Shown here piece by piece: positions 8,394-17,738 of a stretch of 57,603 bases of DNA. Every line of letters begins with the position of its first letter. The stretch's first letter is position 1. A program made the position numbers and the translations under genes. Below the pieces are notes generated by a model. That model did not search any database. It was not told the DNA's origin and worked only from the letters and a program-made list of their open reading frames with translations. The DNA is taken from positions 1 through 57,603 of the forward strand of contig JANXNV010000141.1 of NCBI GenBank assembly GCA_025353925.1, given 5' to 3'. The stretch is from Armatimonadota bacterium. GTDB lineage: Bacteria; Armatimonadota; Armatimonadia; Armatimonadales; Capsulimonadaceae.

Positions 8394-11300
8394 TTACTGT
8401 GTCGGCATCACAAGAGTGGCATCGACATTGGCCTTGATCCAGTAGGCCTGGTAGGGCAGCAGTGTGTCTGCCGCCGTTACCGGCTGATAACCGGACCCAT
8501 CGAAGCGGTAGAGTGTCGGTGAGACGACATTATACCGGCTGCTCATGGCGTCGGCAAACGTGATGGTTCCGCCGCGTCCGTTGTCGAACAGCAGAGCCGA
8601 GACCTTGATGCCATTGACGTTCGGCACGCCGATCTGGTTCCAGAACGGATGCAGGCTCACCGTCAGGGTCGGCGAAGGCGGTGCCCCACCCTGTGTCGTG
8701 AAGCTGACCGGGTTCTTCAGGAAGATCCAGTAGCCGCCGCCCAGGCGGAACGAATCCGCAGGGAAGCTTGGGTCCACCGCATAAGCTGCAGTCACCGGGT
8801 TCCAGACCGCGACGTGGGAACGGTTGCCGTTTGGCGTTGTCCCCGCCGGTGCCGTGTTCAGATTGCCGAACAGCGTATCGAACGGCACCGAGCTGTAATC
8901 ATACGGAGCGGACAGGAAGTTAAGACCAGCCGCAAACGTATGCAGTGCGGGCAGCCCGCCCAGTGCTCCCGTGAAGTCAAGCCGGTTGAACTTACCGCCC
9001 ACGATGGTGACCGATTTCGCCGCAGATTTGCGCGGGCCTTTGCTGACGGTAACCGAGTAAGTTCCGTTCGAAAGCTGGCCCGAGTAGTTCAGCGGATTGC
9101 TGTCACCGCTCGGCGGCGGCGGCGTGGAGACCACACCCGCTGTCGAGAAGGTAGCAACCACCGTACCGGCACTGTCCGTGATCGTGACCGCAGCCCCGGC
9201 AATCGGATTGGTGCTGGAAGCATCCGTCACCAGTCCGCCCAGAGTGCCTATCGTGCTGACCAGCTTCAGGTCCAGCCGGACAAACGGTCCGTTGGTGACT
9301 GTCACCGGCGCACTCACCAGTGTCGCGTAGTTTCCCTTCGTCGCCGTGACGATGTATGTCCCCGGCGGCAGATCGGCAGAGTAATTGATTGGGCTGCCGT
9401 CCGGTCCTGTCGAAACCGCGACCGTCGTCAGCGGGCTGGGGAGGGTCGCAACCGTGGCCCCCGAGACCGAGTCTTTGAGCGTCAGTGTGACGCCTAGGAT
9501 CGGCTGACCGGTCGTCGCATCCGTGACATAGCCGATGAGGGTCCCCTTCGGTGCCAGCGGGAAGTTCAATACGCGTGTGTCGCCTAACGCCAGCGTGATC
9601 GTCTGCGTGCTGTCGAAGTATCCGGTCGGAGCCGAGGCCGTGACCGAGTACGTGCCCGGAGGCAGCGGCCCGGAAGCGTAGGTGCCTCCGGCATTCGAGG
9701 TCACTGTGACCGGTGTTCCACCGGCCGTCGGGGTGAACGTCACTTTGACGTTTCCCAGCGGGGTACCGGTCGTGGCATCCGTAACCTGACCCGTGACTGT
9801 CGGCAGGATCGGAGCCAGAGCGAAGTTGACCACGCTGTTGACTCCGGGGCTGACGGTAACGGTCTGCGGCGCGGAGTCTGTGTAGCCGGGCTTGCTCGTC
9901 GCCGTCCCGATATAAGTCGCGGCTTTGACCGCGAGGAGTGAGTAGGCACCACTCGTATCTGTAGTCGCAGTGTAAGTCTGCGTCTTATCGGATGAGACGA
10001 AGGTGACCGTCGCCCCAGAGATCGGGTTACCCGCCGTGTCACTGACGGTCCCGGAGAGGCTGCCCGGCTGAACCGACGTCAGCACGATATTCTGCCCGGT
10101 CAGCGCGTCCCCATTATACATGGTGAACGTCGTCACGGGAGGCGTTGTTGCCGTCGCAGGCGTTTTCACCAATCGGGCCGAAGTGTATCCTGCCAGCGAC
10201 GCGACCACAATATAGGTGCCGCCTGAAGGAATGACAAACGTGGCGGTGCTATATGTCCCATCCGCCGCCGAAAGTACCGAGCCGACCACCGCCCCAGTCG
10301 ACCCGTCAGGGTTCGCCACATAGACCGTGACGGCGGCTCTCGGCAAGGGTTTTCCGGCCCCATCCGAAATCGTCCCCGCGAAGCTCGGCGGGATCGTCGT
10401 CACGACAAAGTTCACCGGTCCAGTCGTCGCTCCGGACGTCACGGTGACGGTCTGCGGCGTGGACGAGCTGGACTGCGGGCGGCCATTCGGGTTGTTTGGC
10501 CCGACTGCCGTGCCGCTGTACGTGCCCGGAGGTGCGGAGACGGTGAAGTTACCGCCGAAGTCCGTCGTGATCGGTACCACCGTGCCGTCAGCCGTAGTGA
10601 AGGTGACCTTCGCCCCGCTGACCGGTGCTCCCGCTTGATCTTTCACCGTGCCGGTAATCGTCCCCGGCGGGATCGGCACGAGGCCGATATCCTTGTTAAT
10701 GTAAATCCCGCCCAGGTAGACCACCTGCGTGAAGGAGGCGGACGTATAGCCTGCCTTGGTGACGGAGATCGTGTAGGTCGTTGGCGTCTGAGCCGCCGGG
10801 ATGCCGACGATGGAGTATTTCCCATCCGCTCCGGCTTTGCCGACGACCGCATTCCCGGCCCCGTCCAGGACCGGCTTGCCCTTGCTGTCCAGCACGGCCA
10901 GGACCGCCCCAGCAACTTTCGCCCCACCTGCGTCCGTATTGCCGATGGTGTTGTCGAAGATACGCCCACTGATCGTCGCGAGGATCGGAGTCAGCGTAAA
11001 CGTCACCGGCACGCCGCCCTGCGCCGAGCCATCACCGGTCGTCGTATTGGGCAGCACGCTCACAGTCGTCGCGTACGGCGGATCCGCTGCAGCGGCGGCA
11101 AGGTACTCCGGAGTCCCTTGGTCCGGGTTGTTCGGTCCGGTCGCGGAGCCGGAGTAGTCTGTCACCGGAACGCTTGGCAGGAAGTAGTTCCCGGCGGGCT
11201 GCAGCGGATTGGTACCGTCGAAGGTCGTGGTCGCCTTCACGATTGTCTTGTCTTTCGATAGGAAGCTGACAGTCGCGCCGACGACCGGCTTGTTCGCCGT

Positions 11301-14300
11301 ATCGTGGACGTTCCCTGTAATGCTGCCCGGCGGCTGCGGCGTAATCGTCAGCGAAGCGTTAGCACTCGCATCCCCTTCTACAAGGAAGTCGACGCCTGCA
11401 TTGGAAGCGGCATGTGCGTAACCCGGCTTGTAAGCCGCCAGCGTGTACGTTCCCGGCTCAACTCCGAGGATGGAGTAGCGGCCATCTGAGGAAGTGGTCG
11501 CGCTGAATGTCACACGGGTCGGCGGCGTCTGCCCCGTCGCTGAGACGAGGTAGACAGTCACTCCCGGCACGCCCTGACCGGCACCGGCACCAGTTCCCGC
11601 CGTCTGCGTGATGACACCACTGACACTGCCCGTTCGCAGGTAGCCAACGATGTTGTGCAGGATGTTCGCCCGCGAGTTGCGCGGCGCGACAGTCGGAACA
11701 TAGGTGATCAGCGGTGGGCTTGGCGGAGTCCCGGTACTCGGGTTGGAGCCATCCGACGAATAGGCATCGTTGCTCAGTGCTTCGAGGCCGAAACCAGCAT
11801 AGACGGTGCGTCCGCCCGTCCCGCCATCCGGCAGCTTACCGCTCCCCTTCGGATTGTAAGGGTCATCATGGATAACCATGGCGGTCGCGCCGCCAGTGTA
11901 CGTCATAACGACGGAGGAGGTCTTCGTCGCGGTCAGTGTGTCCGGCTGGCCCAGCAGGTTCGCACCCTTAAAGCCCGTCGGGGAGAAGAAGGAGCGCTGA
12001 CTGAGTGCCGAGTCTGAGGCGAAGTTCGCATCATTACTCAAAGCACCGCTGATCTCGAGACGGCTTTTGAATGGCTCACCGCCGAATGGCAGAAAACTAA
12101 TCTGCTGATCAGGGATATTGCCTGTGACCACCGGGTACGACATGAAGCCATTTTGCGCCGCAGGAGTACCATCAAATGTGGGGTAGTTTGTAATTCGGTT
12201 GGCCGTCGCGGCAAGTTGAAACACCGACGTGCCAGTCGAAGCTAAACTTGCACCCAGAACATCGGACAGGAACCCGCCCGCGCCATTGGCGACCGAGCCG
12301 CCTGTGGTCAGGGTCGAGCCGACATCCTGGCCGGTGACGAACAGCCGTCCGCCGCCCTGGACGAAGCCGCGCAGGATTGTCTGAGTGCTCTGCCGATCCG
12401 GGGCACCAGGCCGATTGAAAGCACCCGGATCGTCGATCGTGCCGGGGTCAGCCAGCAGATCACCCGTGTAGGGCGAGATCCAGAGGACGCAGCGGTGCGC
12501 GTCCAGCACATCCGCAGCCGGGACGTTCGTATAAGGAGCAGTGGCGGCCTGTTTGTCAATGACAGCAGGCTGCGTCTGCTTCGTCGGCAGGTACGAGTTC
12601 AGGATGGACTGCGGCAGTGGGCCGCGCGAAAGAATCCGCCAGATGCTGTATTTCTGCGACGCGACGAACGGCCGCCCATCTACACGACCATTGTCATTGA
12701 TAATGTTGTCAATGTACGAACCGACTCCCAAGCCGTTGAGCCAGGGAAGCCTGAACGGTGCAATCGCGGGAGCGAACTTGGTGTCCGGCGGGTTGGCAAG
12801 ATTGATTGGATAACCGGCATAAACTGAGTCCGGCAGGATATTGACGTCGACATCGGTTATCTGTGACTCCGCTCCGTAGAGCTTGGGAACCAGGTTCAGG
12901 TTACCGTTTGTACCGCCGAAAGTCGAAGAAGCGAACTTCTGACCCAGCGTGTTGTCGCTGACCACCAAAATGTCGTTGCTGCCGATAGACGTATTCGTAC
13001 TGAAGCCACCGACGTTATCGTAGATGCGCCAGTTGACTTTCTTCCCAGCGTAGAGTACTGGTGCCCCTGCTAAGTTCGGGAATACCGCCTTGTCAAACGC
13101 GATGACGTCCACGTAGAAGTCGCTGCCTGAGGCGGGCGTCTGCCAGGAGACCGTGTAAAGAGTACCGCCCAGGTGATCCTGCTTGGCATCTACGACACGC
13201 GTCATCTGCAGCCACTCGGCGTTCGCACCGCCTGCATTACTGGTCGGACGCTGCTTGTTCTGCCCACTGAACGGGACCTGGTCATCGACCCCAGCCAGCC
13301 AGTACGGAGTGGCATAGTCGCTCGCCGAAGAATCCAGAGGCGCATTCGCCCCGGCTCCGGTCCTAAATTGAGGGTTCAGGAATTGGCACTCATATTCCGG
13401 TCCCCAGGCCGTGAACAATGCAGGATCGGAAGGGTAGCGCTGGAGCGGGTCCGCTGCTACAGTTGCGTTGGGGTTCGTCCCGCCGCCGTCCTTGCCGACA
13501 AAAATTGTAGTCGGTGTCTGGTTGTTGCCGTTTTGCTGATAGAAGCCGCCATGTGCGCCGCGAGGAAAGACAGCGTTGCCAGGATTCAAACCGAACGTTG
13601 GGTATAAATCACGCAGTGTGGGCGTCTGAAAACCATCCATACTCAATATCGTGAAGAAAGGCGGGGCGAAGTTGACTGTATCAGAGGTAATATCGTTCGC
13701 CGGATGATTAGCCTGTGTTGGGTAGAAGTCGTCCCGTGCAAAGACCTTGTGCTCGATGCCCTGAGCATCCTGGTACTTGCTGTTCGGGTTCTTGATCTGT
13801 ACGAAAACCTGCGGCTTGGTCGCGTCGGAGCCGCCAATGCCAAAGCTCGGATCTGAACCGGAACCGGTATCGTTGATACCCGACTCACGGTCACTCATCC
13901 GGACGGTCAGAGTCACTGACTGGCCAGGGTTGATGCCAGTCTTGGTGGGAGTGCCCGTGACAGGGTTCGGATCCGGGTTCGACCCATTGAGTCCCGCCTG
14001 GACATGGACGATCTCATCCGCGCTGAAGCGCAGCAATGTCGGCGGGTTCAGGTTTAGCACCTGCGACTGCATGATACCGATATAAGTGGAAGCAATCTTA
14101 TAGCTGCCGGTGGCGGTGGTACTGGTGACGGTACCGTTTGCGCCGACCGAAAAGGCCGTTTCAGAGGGGAAGCCGGTCGCAGGATCGTTGTAGGTCACAG
14201 TACGCCCACCGAATGCAAAGGCATTATTCAGCGTGCCGCTCAGAGGATTGGCGCCGCGGACGCTGCCGGCTTCGTAGGCGATGCTGAAGATCGAGCGGAA

Positions 14301-15917
14301 GGGCGACCAGGTGGGATACACGTCGTCGTAGCTGTTGGGCTGCGCCGTCGTGGGTGCCCCGTTATCATCCGTGTTCAGCTTGACGACGAGATTTGTCGTC
14401 GTGCCGGGCGTCGTGGAAGGCGGGATCGGCCTGGTGGCGACCGTGCTGCCCTCCGGCGAGATCGTCTGACCACCACCCACCGAGTTGATTCCGCTGACCG
14501 TCTGCAGATAGTAGATGTCGTGGGTTGTACTTGGTGCTGTAGCGCGGGCGAATGCCAGGTACTCGAAGCCAGGATCGGTATTCGTGTACTGGTTGAAAGT
14601 GACCGAGCTCCAGGCCGGGCCGTAGTTATCGGTATTCGCCGCCGTCGTGATCTTGCCGCCCACCCCTTGAAGCTGCGTAGGGACCGTGCCGAGACCCGGC
14701 GAGGAGACACCGGTGCCGCCGCCGCCGCCGATTAGGAACACGTTGCGCAAACCACTCCCATTGGGGGCACTGGTCGTCGACTGCGTGGAATTCGGATTCG
14801 AGCTGGACGGGCTGCCCGTATTGGTCAGCCCAGTCGTCGTCGAAGCGAACGCGATAAACTGACCATCTTTCGAGAATGCCGGGTCGGTATCTTCCGCCGG
14901 GCCGTCGGTCAGCTTGGCGGGCAGAGACGTGTTGTTCTGGTCGAAGCCGCCGGTGCTCAGGTACAGATAGTAGATATGATTGTGTCCGGCATTCAAGCCG
15001 GTGACACTGTGCGCGGAGAAAACGACCAGGTCATTGTTGCTGGGCGAGAAGGTCGGGCGCTGCACCTGATCAAAGCCAGTGTTAGGGTTTCCGGCACCGT
15101 CATTGCCGCGATTTGTGTACGGCAGTATAAGCGTGGGATCGCTGACGTTGATGATCGAGGCGGGCGCATTGTTGCTGGCAGTCAGGACACTATACGAAAA
15201 CAGGATCACATACAAATTTTGCCGGGCCGCAACCGTGGCATCACCGGGAGTCTGGGCATCGGATGTGAACGCAATCCGGTTATCCGCAGAGACCATAGCC
15301 GGGAAGAACTCACCGCCGCTGCCAGGGCCGGTACTGGTCGTAATCTGGTAGGCTTCGCCGCCGTTGACGGAGATCGCCCAGAGGTGGAAACGGTGGTCCG
15401 CCTGAATGCCGCCCTGGAGGGTGCGGTCCGATGAGAAGATAATGAAAGACTCATCCTGTGACCAGACCGGGGTCAGGTTCAGCGGGGTCAAGTTATCCAG
15501 GTAGATCGGAGGCAGGGCCGGATTGTTGGTCGGGGCAGCCGGGGTGCCATAGCCGACCAAAGGCTGGAAGGCGGGAGGCGGATTAAAGAGATCAAACGTT
15601 TGTACGGAGCCGGGAATCGGAACGGTGCTGCTCGCCGCACCCGTCCCCCGGCTGATCGCCCCCGAGCGCATCATCTGACGCGGCAGCAGGGCCTTCCCAC
15701 CGGGGGTATGCTGTACTGCCGAAGTCACATTTGCGGGCGACGCCGCATTCTGCGACGCGGCCATCCGCAGGGCAATTCGCAGAGCCAGGGCCTGGCCGGT
15801 GTCACCGGAGGCCGCCTGAAGACTGGACTGACCGGCAAATGCCAGCAGACCGGCGAGAACGAAGAATAGCCGGAAGGCGCGTGCGGCGCCGATGGAAGCA
15901 GTGCGTGGTGCGTTCAA
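8394..15917 (-). CDS. Giant secreted multidomain protein (~2,507 aa), paralog of 500-8065; expanded carboxypeptidase-regulatory-like repeats near the C-terminus
   Basis: ORF track 8394-15926; likely TTG start at 15917 after AGGGAGG. Extensive similarity to gene 1 (e.g. GLPALHTF..GLNFLSAPYDYSS..FD.LFG.LNTA.AGTTPNGNRSHVAVW). Confidence 0.85.
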   Translation of the reverse strand: MNAPRTASIGAARAFRLFFVLAGLLAFAGQSSLQAASGDTGQALALRIALRMAASQNAASPANVTSAVQHTPGGKALLPRQMMRSGAISRGTGAASSTVPIPGSVQTFDLFNPPPAFQPLVGYGTPAAPTNNPALPPIYLDNLTPLNLTPVWSQDESFIIFSSDRTLQGGIQADHRFHLWAISVNGGEAYQITTSTGPGSGGEFFPAMVSADNRIAFTSDAQTPGDATVAARQNLYVILFSYSVLTASNNAPASIINVSDPTLILPYTNRGNDGAGNPNTGFDQVQRPTFSPSNNDLVVFSAHSVTGLNAGHNHIYYLYLSTGGFDQNNTSLPAKLTDGPAEDTDPAFSKDGQFIAFASTTTGLTNTGSPSSSNPNSTQSTTSAPNGSGLRNVFLIGGGGGTGVSSPGLGTVPTQLQGVGGKITTAANTDNYGPAWSSVTFNQYTNTDPGFEYLAFARATAPSTTHDIYYLQTVSGINSVGGGQTISPEGSTVATRPIPPSTTPGTTTNLVVKLNTDDNGAPTTAQPNSYDDVYPTWSPFRSIFSIAYEAGSVRGANPLSGTLNNAFAFGGRTVTYNDPATGFPSETAFSVGANGTVTSTTATGSYKIASTYIGIMQSQVLNLNPPTLLRFSADEIVHVQAGLNGSNPDPNPVTGTPTKTGINPGQSVTLTVRMSDRESGINDTGSGSDPSFGIGGSDATKPQVFVQIKNPNSKYQDAQGIEHKVFARDDFYPTQANHPANDITSDTVNFAPPFFTILSMDGFQTPTLRDLYPTFGLNPGNAVFPRGAHGGFYQQNGNNQTPTTIFVGKDGGGTNPNATVAADPLQRYPSDPALFTAWGPEYECQFLNPQFRTGAGANAPLDSSASDYATPYWLAGVDDQVPFSGQNKQRPTSNAGGANAEWLQMTRVVDAKQDHLGGTLYTVSWQTPASGSDFYVDVIAFDKAVFPNLAGAPVLYAGKKVNWRIYDNVGGFSTNTSIGSNDILVVSDNTLGQKFASSTFGGTNGNLNLVPKLYGAESQITDVDVNILPDSVYAGYPINLANPPDTKFAPAIAPFRLPWLNGLGVGSYIDNIINDNGRVDGRPFVASQKYSIWRILSRGPLPQSILNSYLPTKQTQPAVIDKQAATAPYTNVPAADVLDAHRCVLWISPYTGDLLADPGTIDDPGAFNRPGAPDRQSTQTILRGFVQGGGRLFVTGQDVGSTLTTGGSVANGAGGFLSDVLGASLASTGTSVFQLAATANRITNYPTFDGTPAAQNGFMSYPVVTGNIPDQQISFLPFGGEPFKSRLEISGALSNDANFASDSALSQRSFFSPTGFKGANLLGQPDTLTATKTSSVVMTYTGGATAMVIHDDPYNPKGSGKLPDGGTGGRTVYAGFGLEALSNDAYSSDGSNPSTGTPPSPPLITYVPTVAPRNSRANILHNIVGYLRTGSVSGVITQTAGTGAGAGQGVPGVTVYLVSATGQTPPTRVTFSATTSSDGRYSILGVEPGTYTLAAYKPGYAHAASNAGVDFLVEGDASANASLTITPQPPGSITGNVHDTANKPVVGATVSFLSKDKTIVKATTTFDGTNPLQPAGNYFLPSVPVTDYSGSATGPNNPDQGTPEYLAAAAADPPYATTVSVLPNTTTGDGSAQGGVPVTFTLTPILATISGRIFDNTIGNTDAGGAKVAGAVLAVLDSKGKPVLDGAGNAVVGKAGADGKYSIVGIPAAQTPTTYTISVTKAGYTSASFTQVVYLGGIYINKDIGLVPIPPGTITGTVKDQAGAPVSGAKVTFTTADGTVVPITTDFGGNFTVSAPPGTYSGTAVGPNNPNGRPQSSSSTPQTVTVTSGATTGPVNFVVTTIPPSFAGTISDGAGKPLPRAAVTVYVANPDGSTGAVVGSVLSAADGTYSTATFVIPSGGTYIVVASLAGYTSARLVKTPATATTPPVTTFTMYNGDALTGQNIVLTSVQPGSLSGTVSDTAGNPISGATVTFVSSDKTQTYTATTDTSGAYSLLAVKAATYIGTATSKPGYTDSAPQTVTVSPGVNSVVNFALAPILPTVTGQVTDATTGTPLGNVKVTFTPTAGGTPVTVTSNAGGTYASGPLPPGTYSVTASAPTGYFDSTQTITLALGDTRVLNFPLAPKGTLIGYVTDATTGQPILGVTLTLKDSVSGATVATLPSPLTTVAVSTGPDGSPINYSADLPPGTYIVTATKGNYATLVSAPVTVTNGPFVRLDLKLVSTIGTLGGLVTDASSTNPIAGAAVTITDSAGTVVATFSTAGVVSTPPPPSGDSNPLNYSGQLSNGTYSVTVSKGPRKSAAKSVTIVGGKFNRLDFTGALGGLPALHTFAAGLNFLSAPYDYSSVPFDTLFGNLNTAPAGTTPNGNRSHVAVWNPVTAAYAVDPSFPADSFRLGGGYWIFLKNPVSFTTQGGAPPSPTLTVSLHPFWNQIGVPNVNGIKVSALLFDNGRGGTITFADAMSSRYNVVSPTLYRFDGSGYQPVTAADTLLPYQAYWIKANVDATLVMPTQ

Positions 15918-16102
15918 AGAGTACAACCTCCCTGGTTGTGAGAGATGCCCAACGGTTTAGACGAGGGCATGCAGGACAAAATGTTCAGGTGGGGATAGAC
16001 TATTTCAAGGCGGCGGCAGGTCGGATCGCCTGCGGCTCGAGTGTGATCGAAATTCAGGATTGAAACGTTGGTGCTCATCTTTCTCAGAGGACACTGGTCT
16101 TG

Positions 16103-16131
16103 ATTATAACACACTGCCTATGTTTTGGCAA
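16103..16131 (-). promoter_or_regulatory. Sigma70-like promoter of giant gene 2
   Basis: Minus strand TTGCCA-N17-TATAAT, extended -10 (TGTGTTATAAT). Confidence 0.65.
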
Positions 16132-16274
16132 GCGGTTTTTATAAGAATTCCAAAACTGTTATTTTGCCGTAATAAAAAGACAAATGCATTGGACGTGTTT
16201 ACAGACCATACACTTTTGAGCCGCTGCGGTCGAAAAGCCTTCAATTATCTGCGGTTAGCAAAAATTTATTTTTT

Positions 16275-17717
16275 TCAGGAGGAGCACGATGCCGGTTTTC
16301 CACTTCCCCGTACAAAAATTAGGGCCAAAAGCGTCCCCGCCGAAACCAGGATCGACGCCGCGACAAAGGGGGCGATGTGCCCGATCCGGGCGTAAAGCTG
16401 CGTCCCAAGCACTACCCCGAACAGTGCCCCTACTCCCTGGGCCGTGCTGACCGCCGCGAAGACCGTCCCACGCTGCTTCTCGCCGCCCAGCTCCGTCAAA
16501 AGTGCAAGCCAGGCCGGGAACGCCAGCACGAAGCCAGCCCCCATCACGCCCGCCGAGACCATAAATCCGGCGATCCCTGCTCCGAAATGGTGCAGGACCG
16601 GGATGCCCCAGATGCCGATGGCGCAGAGCACAAAGCCCAGGCGAACGCACTTCGTCTTGCCCCAGATGTCTGCAAGATGCCCCGCAGGTACAGCGATCAG
16701 CGCAATCCCCACCATCGGTCCCAGCACCAGCAGCCCAAACGCACTCTCCGACAGGCCGTATTCGTCGAGGGCGAACTTCTTCACCAGCAGCGAGATGCAG
16801 CCGATCCCCAGGAAAGTCACGAATGCCAGGCCCAGGAACTGCGGCACCGTGCGCAGCGCGGCGACAAAACCGCCCCAGGTGATTGCCTCCTCATGCCCCG
16901 CGTCCGGCGATTGGTGCTTCCAGGCACGGACCCGCCCGCGCACCGACAAAGCGGCGATGGCGGCGATTCCAAACAGCACACTCGCCAGAATAAACGATGG
17001 ATGGTAATACTCGGGCTGAAAGGCCAGTTTGACCACCGGCACCGACGACACCGCCGGGGCAATATGCTCAATCGCGTGCGTGTGCGCATGGAGCTTTGCC
17101 CCTAGCTTATGCATCTGCTCACCCAGCGACGCTTTGTGCGTGAAAAGCGGCCCAAAGTTATCGTCGACAAACCCGCCGATCAAAAAGCTAAGAGCCAGCC
17201 CAAGCATATACACAACGTTCAAAACGCCCATGGCCGCCCCACGCTTCTTCTCCACTACCACATCACCGACATAGGCATAGAGCGCGGGCCAAAGGGCCGC
17301 CTGCCCGATACCGTCGAGGGCACGCAGAAAGCCGAAGACGATCAGTGTGATAATCGCCGTCGCCGCCGCCGGGTCATATTTTGTCGTAATCAGGATCAAA
17401 GGGGTAAAAACTGAGATGAGTGCCCCGCCCAGCATCAGCGGCTTGCGCCCGAACTTGTCTCCCAGCACGCCAAGAGGCGATTTGAAGAGAACTTCACTGA
17501 TGAAAAACGGCACCATCAGAAAGCCGAGGACCGATGTGCTGATCTTCAGCCCCTGCGTGAAATAGATCGGCAAAGCGGAGTTGTTCAGCACCGAGATGCC
17601 CAGCTCCGCACAAGCGGCGATCAGGACGACCGGCAGCACCGCCGCCAGCCAGCCCTTCTCTTTTGGAGAAGAACTGACCGGGTCAGATGCGGGGACGTGG
17701 GAGGAAGGTTGGTTCAT
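16275..17717 (-). CDS. MFS transporter
   Basis: 480 aa, ~12 hydrophobic segments, 'GVLGDKFGRKPLMLGG' and 'GHLADIWGKTKCVRLGF' MFS loop signatures. Confidence 0.85.
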   Translation of the reverse strand: MNQPSSHVPASDPVSSSPKEKGWLAAVLPVVLIAACAELGISVLNNSALPIYFTQGLKISTSVLGFLMVPFFISEVLFKSPLGVLGDKFGRKPLMLGGALISVFTPLILITTKYDPAAATAIITLIVFGFLRALDGIGQAALWPALYAYVGDVVVEKKRGAAMGVLNVVYMLGLALSFLIGGFVDDNFGPLFTHKASLGEQMHKLGAKLHAHTHAIEHIAPAVSSVPVVKLAFQPEYYHPSFILASVLFGIAAIAALSVRGRVRAWKHQSPDAGHEEAITWGGFVAALRTVPQFLGLAFVTFLGIGCISLLVKKFALDEYGLSESAFGLLVLGPMVGIALIAVPAGHLADIWGKTKCVRLGFVLCAIGIWGIPVLHHFGAGIAGFMVSAGVMGAGFVLAFPAWLALLTELGGEKQRGTVFAAVSTAQGVGALFGVVLGTQLYARIGHIAPFVAASILVSAGTLLALIFVRGSGKPASCSS

Positions 17718-17738
17718 AGAGGACTAGTATACCGGATT

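Noticed and set aside
425-15454. Many + and - strand ORFs of 60-300 aa overlapping the two giant genes
   Set aside because: Antisense or out-of-frame shadows of GC-rich repetitive coding sequence; low-complexity Arg/Pro/Ser-rich translations with no recognisable motifs.
16377-17565. Plus-strand ORFs opposite the MFS transporter
   Set aside because: Antisense GC-rich shadow ORFs; compositionally unlike real proteins.
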